Positions 1-10,943 are shown, counted from the first letter of the stretch. The stretch: DNA of 64,000 bases from Stramonita haemastoma (GCA_030674155.1 CM060337.1:44469671-44533670); one strand, 5' to 3'. Notes: generated by a model not told the origin, from the sequence alone. Numbers and translations: made by a program.

Positions 1-480
1 TGTGTGCTATTTCAGAGGTTTTTGTCATCTTGATACTACCTTTACTTTTATTATCATGCTGTTATTTTATGGTGTTTGTGCCCTGTGTACTATGATATAC
101 CGTCTTTTTGTTGAACACGTGCGTGTAATGCCTATTGTGTCATGATTCTTTTTTTTTCATTACAATCGTATTTATATCCACACCTTATGTTGTGATGTTA
201 TTGTTATTGTTTGGTACAGTGTCTTGAAATGCTGTGACAAAAGTCTTCATCATATACCTCCATAATCATAATTTTATTCTCCCGATCTCATGTGTGCTAG
301 GTTTTTTTTTGTTGTCGTCATTGTTTTCTCTCGTTTTTTAGGGGGTGGGTAGTTTTTTCCCCCACAATATTTTGGCGGTTTTTTTTTAATTTCATCTGCC
401 ATGATCACAAACGTGCCTTACGTCATGTTATATTCTCTTCTTCGTCGTATACACTACCTATTGTTATCTATACAGCCGTG
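1..480. other. intergenic, no gene recognised
   Basis: T-rich, low-complexity sequence with short T runs. No coding-like frame, RNA gene or known repeat is visible. It ends at the long TG microsatellite. Confidence 0.6.
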
Positions 481-484
481 ATGT

Positions 485-485
<1 letters not shown>

Positions 486-567
<82 letters not shown>
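486..567. repeat. (TG)n microsatellite
   Basis: About 40 uninterrupted TG units, immediately followed by TTCTATTC and the tail of a reverse-oriented SINE-A copy. SINE tails next to microsatellites recur through the window. Confidence 0.97.
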
Positions 568-572
<5 letters not shown>

Positions 573-582
573 ATTCTATTCT

Positions 583-802
583 ATTCTTTTATATCGAGGA
601 TAATGGGATAAGTACACTAGCGCTTTTTTACATCCTGTCCCCGTGTGTATGCAGTTTTGTAAATGTCATCTGTTCCCACCGGCACCCGATGGCCTACTCT
701 TGCGAAAAGCGGAACAGGATTTAACGTGTGTGCAACATGTTCTGCGTGCGTTCGCACACGGGGCCTCGGCTTATAGTCTCATCCGAAGGGACTTTTGGGT
801 GT
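583..802 (-). mobile_element. SINE-A copy, tail and core, 5' truncated
   Basis: Reverse-oriented copy of the dominant SINE. It starts with the tail (TTTTATATCGAGGATAATGG) and runs through the core (GATGGCCTACTCTTGCGAAA, then CACACGGGGCCTCGG) to the ATCCGAAGGGACTTTT block. The tRNA-like head is missing and a second TG microsatellite begins where the head should continue. Confidence 0.85.
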
Positions 803-853
<51 letters not shown>

Positions 854-882
854 TGTGTTGTGTGTGGTGTGTGTGTGTGTGA
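802..882. repeat. (TG)n microsatellite, imperfect end
   Basis: TG tract ending in interrupted TGTGGTG variants. It abuts the broken edge of the SINE-A copy, which suggests that microsatellite growth or slippage accompanied loss of the SINE head. Confidence 0.95.
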
Positions 883-963
883 AGTTGCTTTGAAAATTAC
901 ATAATTCAATACACACACAACCTAAAGCAAAACATCAATACAGCTAGGGAAAAGAATCAAGCT

Positions 964-1200
964 ACCAAAAAAAAAAAAAAAAAAAAAAAAAAAGCCAGCA
1001 TACACACAGGTGTTGGTCGTGTTCAGACACCGATCCCGAAGTCCGAATGGGCTACCTAAATGATGAGGGGGGGGGGGGGGAGGAAGACGGTCGCATACTG
1101 CAAAAAAAAAAAATCTCACAAATGGTGAATATCGGAGCTCTAGGGGGAGGGACACCCCCCCCCCCCCAAAAAAAAAAAAAAAAGAAAAAAAAAAAAAAGG
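964..1200. repeat. homopolymer-rich block with a SINE-tail-like fragment
   Basis: Poly-A at 966-993, poly-G near 1066-1080, poly-C and poly-A at 1153-1198. Between them, 996-1045 (CAGCATACACACAGGTGTTG and a CAGACACCGATCCC block) matches the segment that follows the SINE-A-like variant at 36855-36900 and 52170-52205. It is therefore probably a fragment of that variant. Confidence 0.6.
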
Positions 1201-1330
1201 CCAGCCCTCAAACAGAAAAAAAGGGGTCGGAAGCCTTTGTAAAGTGCAGAAGCATCAACACCCTACTGCTGGGCTGGGATAGGAGGGAGGGAGGGGTGGG
1301 AGGGAAAGAGGTTCGGTGGGGTTAGGGGTG

Positions 1331-2565
1331 ATGATGGTGGTGGGGGGGTTGGGGCGGCGTTTGGGGGTTTTGCTTGCGTTCTTAGAAGATGAGAGAAAAA
1401 TGATTTAATTCGAAGTCAATTTAAAAGCCTCTCCTTTCAAGTTAGAGAGTGCTCACCCGTTTTCAATCTCAGGCTTTCTTTTTCTTTTAAAAAAAAAAAA
1501 ATAAAATGAACCTCTCCCCCCCCCCCCTCTCGGTTGTATATTTGTTTGTTTATGTGTCTGGTTGGTTAATTGGTTGATGGTTGACTGGTTGGTTCGTCGA
1601 TTGGTTGGTCGACTTATTGGTTGAGTGGTTGGGTCTGGGCTTTTTTTTTTTTTTAAAGGGTTGTTTCATTTTCTTTTTTAAAAAAATGGGTGTGACTTAG
1701 TTTCGTTGTTAATTTTGTCTAATGTACAGGGGAGGGGGGTGGGAGTATGCTTGCCCCTTCACACTCCTCCCCCCCCCCACACCCCTTTCTCTGGGAGCTA
1801 CCTAGCGAACCCCCCCCCCCCCCCCCCTCCTCATTTTCAATATTGTTGTGTGTGTGTGTTGCTCATGTTATGATTAAAAAAAAAAGTTTAACACAGTTTT
1901 AAAGCATCATATTGCATTTGTTTAAACGTGCCATCTTCGAGTTATGTGTGTGTTATGTCTTAGGTACACATTCATCTGAGTAGGCCTATACAATGCTTAT
2001 AGTAATTTATTGAATTTAGTCACCCAACGTGCCTAGCCTGACGATTGATTGATGGATTGATTGAGTGAGTGCGTGTTAATCCTTTGTGAACCATACACAT
2101 CCATGATATGCATTGGTCTTTGTGTATGTTTACTTCGTTTTTGCTTCTTTTTTTTTTCAAAATCAAAACAAGTGCCTCTTTGAGTATTTATGTATGTTAT
2201 ATCATTGAATCGACTTATCTACCTGTCTGTCTACCTACCTATTCATACATTTGTTAATTCATTTATTTATTTATCTATCGATTTATTGTGATCCTTTTCT
2301 TTAATTAGTTAGTGTTTATTGTATTATGAATTGATCATACAGTATCAATGGTTTATTATTATCTTCGTGCAGCTCCTCCGTATTAATTTGTGGTATTTTT
2401 GGATTGTGTATTTATTTTACTCATGTGTTTGTTCAACTGTTTATCATGCTCGTTTTATTATATTTTTCCCCTTTTTTTTTCATTCATTGACTATCAACAC
2501 ACGTGCCTCAGTCTTTTGTGGTATCACTCATTGAAAAGTGAAAAATAAACATGATGTTCAGAATA
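1331..2565. other. intergenic, degenerate tetranucleotide tracts
   Basis: No gene recognised. Contains degenerate (TTGG/TTGA)n near 1555-1635, (ATTG)n-like runs near 2042-2072, and several poly-C and poly-A runs. The remainder is AT-rich without recognisable motifs. Confidence 0.6.
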
Positions 2566-2570
2566 CGGTG

Positions 2571-2640
2571 TGCGTGTGTGTGTGTGTGTTGCTCGCACGA
2601 GCTTGCATGAGTGTCTTTTCCTGTCTGCTTGTCTGTCTGT

Positions 2641-2695
<55 letters not shown>

Positions 2696-2700
2696 CACTA
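2571..2700. repeat. (TG)n then (CA)n microsatellites
   Basis: A short TG tract (2571-2590), a unique spacer with CTGT/CTTGT repeats, then a CA tract (2643-2698) with one CC interruption. The TG then CA arrangement makes the region an imperfect long inverted repeat. Confidence 0.9.
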
Positions 2701-2716
2701 TCACTCACTCAATCTC

Positions 2717-2948
2717 TCTCCCCAAAAGTCCGCCGGATGAGACTTTAAACCGAGGCCCCGTGTGCGAACGCGCGCAGAACATCTTGCGCACACGTTAGCC
2801 TAAATCCTGTTCCGCTTTTCGTAAGAGTAGGCCATCGTGTGCCGGTGGGAACAGATGACATTTACAAAACTGCATACACACTGGGATTGTATGAAAAAAA
2901 AGTACATGAGTGCTTATTCCATTATCTTCGATATAAAAGAATAAATAA
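2717..2948 (+). mobile_element. SINE-A copy, head missing
   Basis: Starts in the AAAAGTCCGCCGGATGAGAC block, continues through CCGAGGCCCCGTGTGCGAAC and GTAGGCCATCGTGTGCCGG, and ends with the ATTATCTTCGATATAAAAG tail. The 5' end abuts a CA microsatellite, so the tRNA-like head is absent. Confidence 0.88.
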
Positions 2949-3028
2949 TATTCAATTAATCAATCAAAACAAAACCAAACAAAAAGAAACTTGCATCAGA
3001 AAAAGTGAGAAAACATAAAAGTTTAAAA

Positions 3029-3030
<2 letters not shown>

Positions 3031-3097
<67 letters not shown>
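3031..3097. repeat. (GT)n microsatellite
   Basis: About 33 GT units followed by G-rich sequence. A non-repetitive stretch follows at 3125-3310 with no recognisable feature, then a poly-G run of about 27 at 3338-3363. Confidence 0.96.
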
Positions 3098-3098
<1 letters not shown>

Positions 3099-3419
3099 AG
3101 GGGTGGGGGAGGAGGCTTACACCCAGAAGATGTCGTCTATCAGAGGAGTCTTGCTGGCAGACCAGATGCCGGAATGCCCCTGTGCAGGGCTGTATGCAAG
3201 GGATCTAACTGCCTACATCCAGCCAGTTGCCTCCCTTGCCTTACCCCAGTGACGTCAGAGACAGTGCCAGAGAATTCTAGAGAATTCCAAGAGGGAGCCC
3301 CTGGCAGCGGTAATTGTCTGCACATGCACACAGGGCCGGGGGGGGGGGGGGGGGGGGGGGGGGAGGAGGAGGGGGGTTGGACTCTTGCTTGTCTCTCTGT
3401 CCGACTATAACCCTCCCTC

Positions 3420-4060
3420 CCTCCCTCCCTCAGCTTTCTTGTGGGTTTTTTTTTTTGTCAGGTAGTGTTCTACTGAGTGCTACCGAAACAAACAAAAAAG
3501 CAACAACAACAGCAACAAAATAAAATTCAACCCCCCCCCCACCCTCCTACCTGTTTTTGTTCATTAAAAACAAATTTCCCCTAAGTCGGAATGTGGGTAC
3601 CTGAATGATGGGTAAAAGAAAACAGTCCTGTAAGCAAAATTTTAAACGTAGGTGCTCTCTAGTGAGATAAGTTAACAGTTTAAAAAATTTCCTAATGAAA
3701 AGTTTCTACTTAAAAGTAATGAGAGAGGTGATGTAAACACGGTCACATTCTGTTTTCCCCAAGATTAGCAAATGTCTTTTTTTTTTTTTTTTTTTTGTAA
3801 ACCGTGTTTCTTTTTCTTTTAGAAAAAAAGACTAAGAAGTAAAAAAAAAACTTTTAACAGCTTTCGGGAATTCAGAAGCCAAAAAAAAGAAATTCTTCAA
3901 ACTGCAGTTTGTACCACATATAATTATGTCTGAACTTTCAGAGAAAAGAAAAGAAAAACAGACAAAAAAAGTATGAAAAAATCTCACAGAAAGCCTGAGG
4001 AGGAAGAGAAGGAGGCGGAGGAAAAGAAGATTACGAAGAAGATGTTCCAGTGGTGATGAT
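3420..4060. other. intergenic, no gene recognised
   Basis: AT-rich with poly-A, poly-T and poly-C runs (for example poly-T at 3778-3796). No coding, RNA or family-level repeat signal was recognised. Confidence 0.55.
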
Positions 4061-4062
4061 AA

Positions 4063-4310
4063 TCACAATGACAACAATGGTGATGATGATGTTTCATGAT
4101 GATGGAGGATGGTGGTGGTGATGCTGCTGATGATGATGATAGTGATGATAATGATGCTACTGCTGCTGCTGCTGATGATAATGATGCTACTGCTGCTGCT
4201 GCTGATGTTTATGACAATGATGCTGCTGCTGATGACGACGACGATGATGATGATGTTAACAGTAGTAGTGATGGACAAAAACATACAAGAAGACCAAGAA
4301 GACAACAAAA
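4063..4310. repeat. (GAT)n/(GCT)n compound trinucleotide repeat
   Basis: Interrupted GATGATGAT runs mixed with GCTGCTGCTGCT blocks at 4163-4203 and 4224-4240. One frame reads Asp/Ala-rich and another Leu/Met-rich. This is the expected product of trinucleotide slippage and there is no evidence for a gene. It resembles the spacers of the 11.4-17.9 kb satellite but lacks the monomers. Confidence 0.9.
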
Positions 4311-4726
4311 CTGATGAACAAAAATAACGAAAACTGAACAGAAAAAGCTAATAGACTTTTAAAAAAAAAAGAAGAAAAAAAAAAAAAAAGGAAGACAAAA
4401 ACAAACAACAACATCAAAGACATCCAAGTGAATAACTAAAACGATAACGAAGCAAACAAACGATGATTCTGACGACAACAGATGCGACGATAATGTCAAC
4501 AAGCAACTGATGATAACGACGATAGAGTTGCATGCAGCAGGTTGCACTTCCTCTGCACTGCCGAAACCATGCTTGCTTACATTAGCACCGTGTTGCCTTC
4601 CATGAACACGATGCGTCAAGTCAACGATAGAGACAAAACTGCTCAAGCGAATGACAGAAGCCTGTATTTAAAATTGCTCACACACACACGCGCACGCACG
4701 CATAGAGGCACACGCACACGCACACA

Positions 4727-4748
4727 CACGGAGAGAGGAGAGAGAGAG

Positions 4749-4822
<74 letters not shown>
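4727..4822. repeat. (GA)n microsatellite, left arm
   Basis: GA tract with occasional GG interruptions. With the GA tract at 5012-5342 it flanks a reverse-oriented SINE-A fragment. The SINE either landed in a GA tract or seeded GA growth on both sides. Confidence 0.93.
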
Positions 4823-4845
4823 TTTGATCTGATTAGATTTGATTA

Positions 4846-5007
4846 TTCTTTTATATCGAGGATAATGGGATAAGCACTCTTGTGCTTTTTTACATCCAGC
4901 CCCCGTGAGTATGCAGTTTTGTAAATATCATCTGTTCCCACCGGCACACGATGGCCTACTCTTACGAAAAGCGGAACAGGATTTAACGTGTGCGCAAGAT
5001 GTTCTGC

Positions 5008-5011
<4 letters not shown>
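4846..5011 (-). mobile_element. SINE-A tail and part of core
   Basis: Reverse copy with the TTTTATATCGAGGATAATGG tail, GATGGCCTACTCTTACGAAA and GTGTGCGCAAGATGTTCTG. It stops abruptly at CCAGAGAGAG, where the GA tract begins, so the head and half of the core are missing. Confidence 0.85.
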
Positions 5012-5085
<74 letters not shown>

Positions 5086-5127
5086 AGAGAGAGACCAGAG
5101 AGGGAGGGAGAGAGAGAGAGAGAGGAG

Positions 5128-5179
<52 letters not shown>

Positions 5180-5342
5180 GAGAGACCCAGAGGAGAGAGA
5201 GAGACCCAGAGAGAGAGAGAGAGAGACCCAGAGAGAGAGAGAGAGAGACCCAGAGGAGAGAGAGAGAGAGAGGAGAGGAGAGAGAGAGAGGAGAGAGGAG
5301 AGAGGAGGAGGAGAGAGAGAGGAGAGAGAGAGAGAGAGAGAT
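5012..5342. repeat. (GA)n array with CCCAGA variants
   Basis: About 330 bases that are almost pure purine on this strand. GAGACCCAGAGAGA variants recur at 5185-5255 with roughly 20-30 bp spacing, giving a minisatellite layer on top of the dinucleotide repeat. The frames open here encode only Arg/Glu or Leu/Ser repeats and are not genes. Confidence 0.93.
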
Positions 5343-5687
5343 CCACAACAAAACCCTGAACTTAAAGCTTAGACGGGCCTATTTACGCGGAAGGAACAGC
5401 TGCCTTACTAGTAGTAATTTGTGTTTTTTGCTGTTTTTTTTTTTTTTTAATAGCGAGAGCGAAACACAGATGCTGTTTGTTAAGGCATGTGTAAGGTACC
5501 TCAAATGGACTGGAGTTCCTGTTGTAATGAGGAATAAAATATTTATACATATATGCAACTTCTTCAGTGTGTGTGTGTGTGTGTTCTTGGCAAGCGTGTA
5601 TGAGGACGGTGGAAGGATTGGAATGCACTCGTTGACGCGTGTACGCCCACACACGCGCGCACGCATGCATCCACGATCGCATCATGT

Positions 5688-6038
5688 GGGGGGAACGGGA
5701 TAGCCTAGTGGTCAGAACATTGCGCTGGCAATTTGACGACCCGAGTTCGATTCCCGTTCGAGGGGATTTTTTCCTCTGGAGTTAACATCAGTGCTGATTT
5801 CACTCTCCCCAAAAGTCCTTCGGATGAGGCTATAAACCGAGGCCCCGTGTGCCAACTCACGCAGAACATCTTACGCACATGTTAAATTCTGTTCTGCTTT
5901 TTGTAAGAGTAGGCCATTGTGTGCCGGTGGGAACAGGTGACAAGATTAATTAACAAAACTGCATACAGACAGGGACTGGATGTAAAAAAGCACAAGAGTG
6001 CTTATCCCATTATCCTCGATATAAAAGAATAAATAAGT
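5688..6038 (+). mobile_element. SINE-A, near full-length reference copy
   Basis: The head has an RNA polymerase III A-box-like sequence, TAGCCTAGTGG at 5701-5711, and a B-box-like sequence, AGTTCGATTCC at 5744-5754. Their spacing fits a tRNA-derived promoter. The core follows (TTCGGATGAGGCTATAAACC, then the GAGGCCCCGTGTG block), and then the 3' region ending ATTATCCTCGATATAAAAG plus an A/T-rich tail. Total length is about 350 bases. The A and B boxes show tRNA ancestry; amino-acid identity is too decayed to assign. This copy defines the family for the other entries. Confidence 0.93.
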
Positions 6039-6129
6039 AAACTATCAACTATTCCATTTTTGTGGGCTCCTGGGTCACTGATGATAAATGATGATAAGCT
6101 TTAAGTTCAGGAGTGTACTGGAATTTTTT

Positions 6130-6290
6130 TTTTTTTTAAATTATTATGTTGGTTCCTCGGCTAGAGCTCTGAGGTATAGGCCTACTAGTGGTGAGATTTT
6201 GCGTATTGGACCGTTTTTGCCCACCTGTTAATATGCTATGGTGTCCCGCATTCTGATTTTGGGGATGTACTGGAATGTGGCAGAGGATTC
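6130..6290 (-). mobile_element. fragment related to SINE-C tail
   Basis: GGTTCCTCGGCTAGAGCTC and GGTGAGATTTTGCG here resemble TTCCTTGGCTGGAGCTCC and AGTGAGATAAATTTATGCG at 54398-54450, the 3' side of the reverse SINE-C copy. Similarity is judged by eye over about 50 bases, so the assignment is tentative. Confidence 0.4.
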
Positions 6291-6565
6291 TCTTGGCAAA
6301 CAAGGAAGCTTCAGAAAGTTTGAATACTACTGAGCTGAACAAAAGTAGTGTAATAAGATCGTCATCCAATCAAATGGAATCAATATTGACAAGTTATGTA
6401 CATTATAATTTCAGAAATTGCATTTTTAAAGTGACCCCCCCCCCCCCCCCCCAAAAAAAAAGAAACAATTGTTCATAAATTACGATTGTAATCTAAATGC
6501 CGGGAACATAATATCTTCAAAAAAATGTGACATACTCATGTTTTCATTGTATTACATATACGCGT

Positions 6566-6574
6566 GCGTGCACG

Positions 6575-6609
<35 letters not shown>

Positions 6610-6725
6610 TCACACACACACAAGGCAAGGCAAGGCAAGGCAAGGGTAAGGCAAATTCTTTTATTCGAGGATAATGAATAAGCACTCCAGTGCTTTTTTA
6701 CATCCAGTGCCCGCCCTTTTCAGGG
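6566..6725 (-). mobile_element. SINE-A tail with (CA)n and (AAGGC)n at its end
   Basis: A CA tract (6579-6620) and five AAGGC units (6622-6645) lead into a reverse SINE-A tail (TTCTTTTATTCGAGGATAATG, AAGCACTCCAGTGC). This is a 3'-end remnant with microsatellite growth at the original 3' terminus. Confidence 0.75.
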
Positions 6726-7086
6726 ATAACATCAAGATAAAAAAATAACCTCTCACTAAACAACAACAATAATAATGATGATCCAAATACCAAGAGCAAG
6801 AAACCATACCAAGTATCAAACAACAGGCAAGAAATAAGACAGAGATATAATAATAAGGTAATGATATAAAAAGGCACTAATTCAGAAACGAAAATAAGAA
6901 GTAAGAATCAATGGTGATTTTGATTTGGAAAAAAAAACGCAATAATTAAAGAGCAAACATGAGAATATGATGAGGTAAATGACTGAACTCTTTTTTTTTT
7001 TTTTTTAGTCAGGAGGAAGTATGGGAGCTAACTATAATAATGTCTGTTGCATGTTTGATCGTGTTTATCTCCCTTGTTTTTCTTCA

Positions 7087-7425
7087 TTCTTTTATATCGA
7101 GGATTTATTCTATTTATTTATTTTATTCTTTTATGTCGAAGAAAATGAAATAAGCACTCATATGCTTTTTTTTTTTACATCCAAGCCCGTGTGTATGCAG
7201 TTTTGTAAATCTTATCTGTTCCCACTGGCACACAATGGCCTACTCTTACAACAGCAAAACAGGATTTAATGTGGCAAGTTGTTCTGCATGCGTTCACACA
7301 CGGGGCCTCGGTTTACAGTCTCATCCGAAAGACTTTTGGGGAGAGTGGAGTTAGCACTGATGTTAACTCCAGGAGAAAAATCCCCTCGAACGGGAATCGA
7401 ACCGGGTCTTCAAATTGGAATAAGC
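7087..7425 (-). mobile_element. SINE-A, reverse, head present to B box
   Basis: Two tail-like stretches (7087-7106 and 7122-7145) precede a complete core. The B box appears on the reverse strand as GGAATCGAACC (7393-7403), an exact complement of the polymerase III consensus. The A-box half is missing. At about 7418 the sequence jumps to another tail piece (AATAAGCACTCGTGTGC), so a second fragment is fused there. Confidence 0.88.
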
Positions 7426-7484
7426 ACTCGTGTGCTTTTTTTAAAAAATGTTATGAGTCTTAATATCTAATAATTATAGTAATA

Positions 7485-7560
7485 ATAATAAAAAATGGAA
7501 TTTATATAGCGCTATATCTTGCAATAACAAATCAAAGCACTTGACAACCCTATAAATAAA
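7485..7560 (+). repeat. dispersed repeat with ATTTATATAGCGC motif
   Basis: GGAATTTATATAGCGCTAT followed by CAAAGCACTTGACA. A related piece is at 27895-27925 (GATTTACATAGCGCTGAATC). Sequences with this motif pair are common dispersed repeats in invertebrate genomes. The element class cannot be decided from these short copies. Confidence 0.5.
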
Positions 7561-7965
7561 TGAATAGATATGTAAAGAAATTATAAGTACATAAAATTAA
7601 AATGTTGTTGTTGGGTATTTTATCAGAAGAATGGAGTATTCCTAGATAAGTCTTTAAAAAAAACAAAAAAAAAAAAAACAACTGAGAACTTTATGTAATT
7701 TGTTGGAAGTTGGACCTGGTCATTCTTGTGATTTCAGTTAGAGTTTGATAATAATTATGTTATATTTATTTTTAAAACCATTTCAGGTAGTTTATCAGTA
7801 AAATGTTTTATTTTACCTATTCCATGTTATTTATTTATTGATTCATTTATTTTCTGTGGGCTTTAGAAGTGGCTTATATTGGTGCTGCATGTACCTATAA
7901 TTTGTTTTGGAGGGGTTATAATGATATGTCATCTTTTATATCTTTTTGGGATGTTTGAGCTTAAC
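7561..7965. other. intergenic, no gene recognised
   Basis: AT-rich unique-looking sequence with poly-A runs. No open frame of note and no repeat family recognised. Confidence 0.5.
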
Positions 7966-8345
7966 AATCATAGTGGTGGTGGTGGGAGGGGGGGGGAGCA
8001 GTAGGAGGGATAAGAGAGGCATGGAGTGTAGGGGAGGGAGTTGAGGGGGGGGGGGGGGAGGGAGGGGGGGGGCAAACAGAGGGGAGGAGGGAGAGGTATG
8101 CCAAACAGTAGGGTATTGCCCCTGTGGCTTTCAGGGAATTTTTGTGTTTTGGTTATAATAGGCTTTTATTAGTAGGTTGTGATACCTATCATCATTTTAA
8201 CAATTGTTGGGTTGTGTTTGGATTTGGGGAGTTGGAGTGAGGGAAGGGAAGGAGTGAATGTTTAAGGGTGTATGGAGAGAGGGGGGAGAGAGAGAGGGAA
8301 GGGGGAGAGAGGGGGAGGGGGAAAGAGGGCGGAGAAAGAGTGGAA
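7966..8345. repeat. G-rich polypurine region
   Basis: Two purine-rich blocks, at 7974-8100 (long G runs with A) and 8220-8345 (GGGAGAGAG-type), separated by a T-rich spacer. Runs of four or more G are dense enough to allow G-quadruplex formation on this strand. That is inferred from composition only. Confidence 0.7.
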
Positions 8346-8554
8346 GTTGAAAGGATCTCAGTGGTTAGCATGCATTTTATGTGTGGGGAAGGTGATCATT
8401 CTGAATAAAAATCAGTAATCTGATGCTTATGAAAGCAGGTTTTACAATTGTGATTCATTCAGCCTCATGAAGCTTCAGAATAGACGCAAAAAATTTCTGA
8501 AAATAAAGAGATGAAGCTTAACACAGTCGCGTTAGCATTATTTTACTATATATA

Positions 8555-8640
8555 TATAACTGCATACACACGGGGACTGGATGTAAAAAAGCATGAGTGC
8601 TTATTTCATAATCCTCTATATAAAAGAATAAAAAATTTAA
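8555..8640 (+). mobile_element. SINE-A 3' tail fragment
   Basis: TGCATACACACGGGGACTGG, GTAAAAAAGCATGAGTGC and CCTCTATATAAAAG match the final part of SINE-A. Head and core are absent. Confidence 0.75.
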
Positions 8641-8729
8641 AAATAAAAATAAATAAATGGCTGCACACACACACACAAACATTGGAAACATTCACACACA
8701 AGCGCATGTATTTTTAAAAAAAACAAAAA

Positions 8730-8825
8730 AAAACCCAAGTGTTATAACATGTTGTATAATAAGAGAAACATCACTTAAATGGATACTGTATTCTATTAAG
8801 ATATTGAACAGTCTTAAAAAAATAT
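8730..8825 (+). repeat. dispersed repeat R1, copy 1
   Basis: GTGTTATAACATGTTGTAT, then ATTCTATTAAGATATTGAAC, then AGTCTTAAAA. The same blocks in the same order occur at 25725-25800 and again at 25850-25945, each time after a CA-rich tract. The element class is unknown and no coding remains are seen. Confidence 0.65.
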
Positions 8826-9165
8826 TTTAAAAAAATTCCCCACCTCAACCAAAGCATACACTGCCACTATCACCCTACTCTATACACATCCACCTCCCTC
8901 CTTATGTCACATATAGACCATCCCTCCCCCAAAAAAATAAATTCTCTCTTAACATTGTTATACCCCCCTCCAATAAAAAAAAAAAAAAAAAACAAAAGAA
9001 TTTATCTCTCACACAAAAAAAATCAAAAGAATTTATCTCTCACACAAAAAAAATCAAAAAGAATTTCTCTCTTACACAAATTTTCCATCCTATCCCATCC
9101 CATATATTTAGATACATGAAATAAAACAGAAAAAAAATCTTTCATGTGGTCCATTTCAAAGACAC

Positions 9166-9280
9166 AGGTGTAGGTGTTAAAATCTGCAATGATCTGCCAT
9201 ACAGGGAAGATCAGTGCAATATCTGCCACCAACACAATCTGATGATATCACAGGGTCCTGACTTGTGTTATCCACATTTC
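9166..9280 (+). repeat. dispersed repeat R2, copy 1
   Basis: CAGGTGTAGGTGTTAAAATC, then GATCAGTGCAATATCTGCCA, then CCACATTTCATCA. The same order of blocks is seen at 11168-11310 and, more diverged, at 18248-18320. No frame or RNA structure was recognised. Confidence 0.55.
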
Positions 9281-9539
9281 ATCAATCATTAAAAAAATGA
9301 TGCATTCTCTACACATACAAATCATAATAGATATCCAGAAAAAATTCAAATAAACATAATCATCACACATAAAAATAATTCGATCCAAAATGACCCCATA
9401 CCACAATACAGAGACACAGACACAAATCACACACACACAACACCCGTCCTTTTCTTGCAAATACCCCCTTGCATATTCATGAATATCCTGCCTCTTTCCA
9501 CCAAAAAAGAAAACAAAAACTAAACTTTCTCCAAACATC

Positions 9540-9640
9540 AACTCCCCATCACACACACACCACCACACACACACACAACACAACACACACACACACACCA
9601 CACACACACACACACACGGACACACACACACACAGCATGG
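9540..9640. repeat. (CA)n microsatellite, imperfect
   Basis: CA tract broken by CC and AA, directly upstream of a SINE-A copy. Confidence 0.9.
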
Positions 9641-9671
9641 AATACATGCAAACATTGGCTCGCACATTGAC

Positions 9672-9965
9672 ACACGCCGGAGTTCGATTCCTGTCGGAGG
9701 GGATTTTTCCCCTGGAGTTAACATCAGTGCTGACTCCACCTCCCTAGTCTTTCAGATGAGACTGTAAACCAAGGCCCTGTGTGTGAACGCACGCAGAACA
9801 TCTTGCACACACGTTAAATCCTGTTCCACTTTTCATAAGAGTAGGCTGTCGTGTGCCGTGGGAACAGATGACATTTACAAAACTGCAAACCAACAGGGGA
9901 CTGGATGTAAAAAAGCACAAAGTGCTTATCCCATTATCCTCAATAAAAAGAATAAAAAAAAATAA
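9672..9965 (+). mobile_element. SINE-A, 5' truncated in head
   Basis: Begins just before the B box (GGAGTTCGATTCC near 9679-9691), then GGGATTTTTCCCCTGGAGTT, the full core, and the tail ATTATCCTCAATAAAAAG with an A-rich end. The A box is lost in the upstream CA microsatellite. Confidence 0.9.
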
Positions 9966-10164
9966 AAATTTTTAATAAATAAAAACAACACACACTTGTG
10001 ATAAAACAACTTTATTATTTCAAAGTAACATGTCAGAAAGAATAAATTTAATACTTCAGCATTTATTTGTTTTTAAACGTCACACACTTAAAAACTGCAT
10101 TATTGAAAATGTGTTACATATAAAATGAGATGACAGTTACAAATCACAGTATTATTTTCTTTTC

Positions 10165-10290
10165 TTTTATTATTTATTCTTTATATATGAGGATGTAGGA
10201 TAAGCATATTGTTTTTTTACATCAAGTCCCGTTGTAGCAGTCTGTAAATGTATCTGTTCCCGGATGCATTTAACAAAACTGCAAACAATT
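10165..10290 (-). mobile_element. SINE-A tail, degenerate
   Basis: Reverse tail (TATTCTTTATATATGAGGATG, AAGCATATTGTTTTTTTACA) and a shortened TATCTGTTCCCGGATGC. Much diverged. Confidence 0.6.
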
Positions 10291-10389
10291 TTCATCAAGA
10301 ATTCAACACAAAAACAAAAATCCCAAATAAATTCGATACATCATTCATTCATATCAATTCAATTTGATTCAATCACTTTATTATCTCAA

Positions 10390-10612
10390 TATTTTATACT
10401 CTGAAAAAACAGCAATAATTTGTAGTGTGAAAAAATAGCAATATTTTGTAAAGTGATAAAAACAGCAATATTTTGTAGCATGAAAAAAGGAGCAATCTTT
10501 TGTTGTGTGAAAAAACAACTTTTTAAATAGCAATATTTTGTAGTGTGGAAAAAATAGCAGTATTTTGTAGTGTAAAAAAATAGCAGTATTTTGTTGTATG
10601 AAAAAATAGGGA
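10390..10612. repeat. minisatellite, about 27-bp AT-rich unit
   Basis: About eight diverged copies of a unit with AGCAATATTTTGTAGTGTG followed by AAAAAAT. On the - strand it is stop-poor and gives a Phe/Tyr-rich open frame of 133 codons (10381-10782), which is a by-product of the repeat. Confidence 0.8.
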
Positions 10613-10917
10613 AAGAAAATAGTTGACATTTTAGATACGTAAATTAGCACTTGAACAGCTATCACTTTAGGACCTTTTTCGTGTTTTGAGAAAAAACCCA
10701 CAAATAACAATATTACAAATAAAATCAAAACTTCAACATTAAAACAGGACCTTTTTGTACTTTTCAAAAAAAAAGACCCCAAAACAGTCTCTTTTACATT
10801 CTATATAAGATTTTTAAGTTAAAAAGGGTTGGATATGTCATAAGCACAAAACATATCGCATATCCAAAACTGATGTAACTAATACACAAACATATAAAAT
10901 CAAGTTCCAATCACTTT

Positions 10918-10943
10918 ACGTCTGTCTGTCTGTCTGTCTTCTC

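Noticed and set aside
486..882. Cys/Val repeat proteins
   Set aside because: Direct translation of (TG)n; the same applies to all other (TG)n, (CA)n and (GA)n frames in the window.
4096..4327. Asp/Ala-rich acidic protein
   Set aside because: Trinucleotide repeat without start context, codon pattern or flanking exon; all frames on that strand are open.
5700..5770. Functional tRNA gene at the SINE-A head
   Set aside because: A and B boxes are present but no cloverleaf with paired acceptor stem could be formed by eye, and the same sequence recurs as SINE heads in many places.
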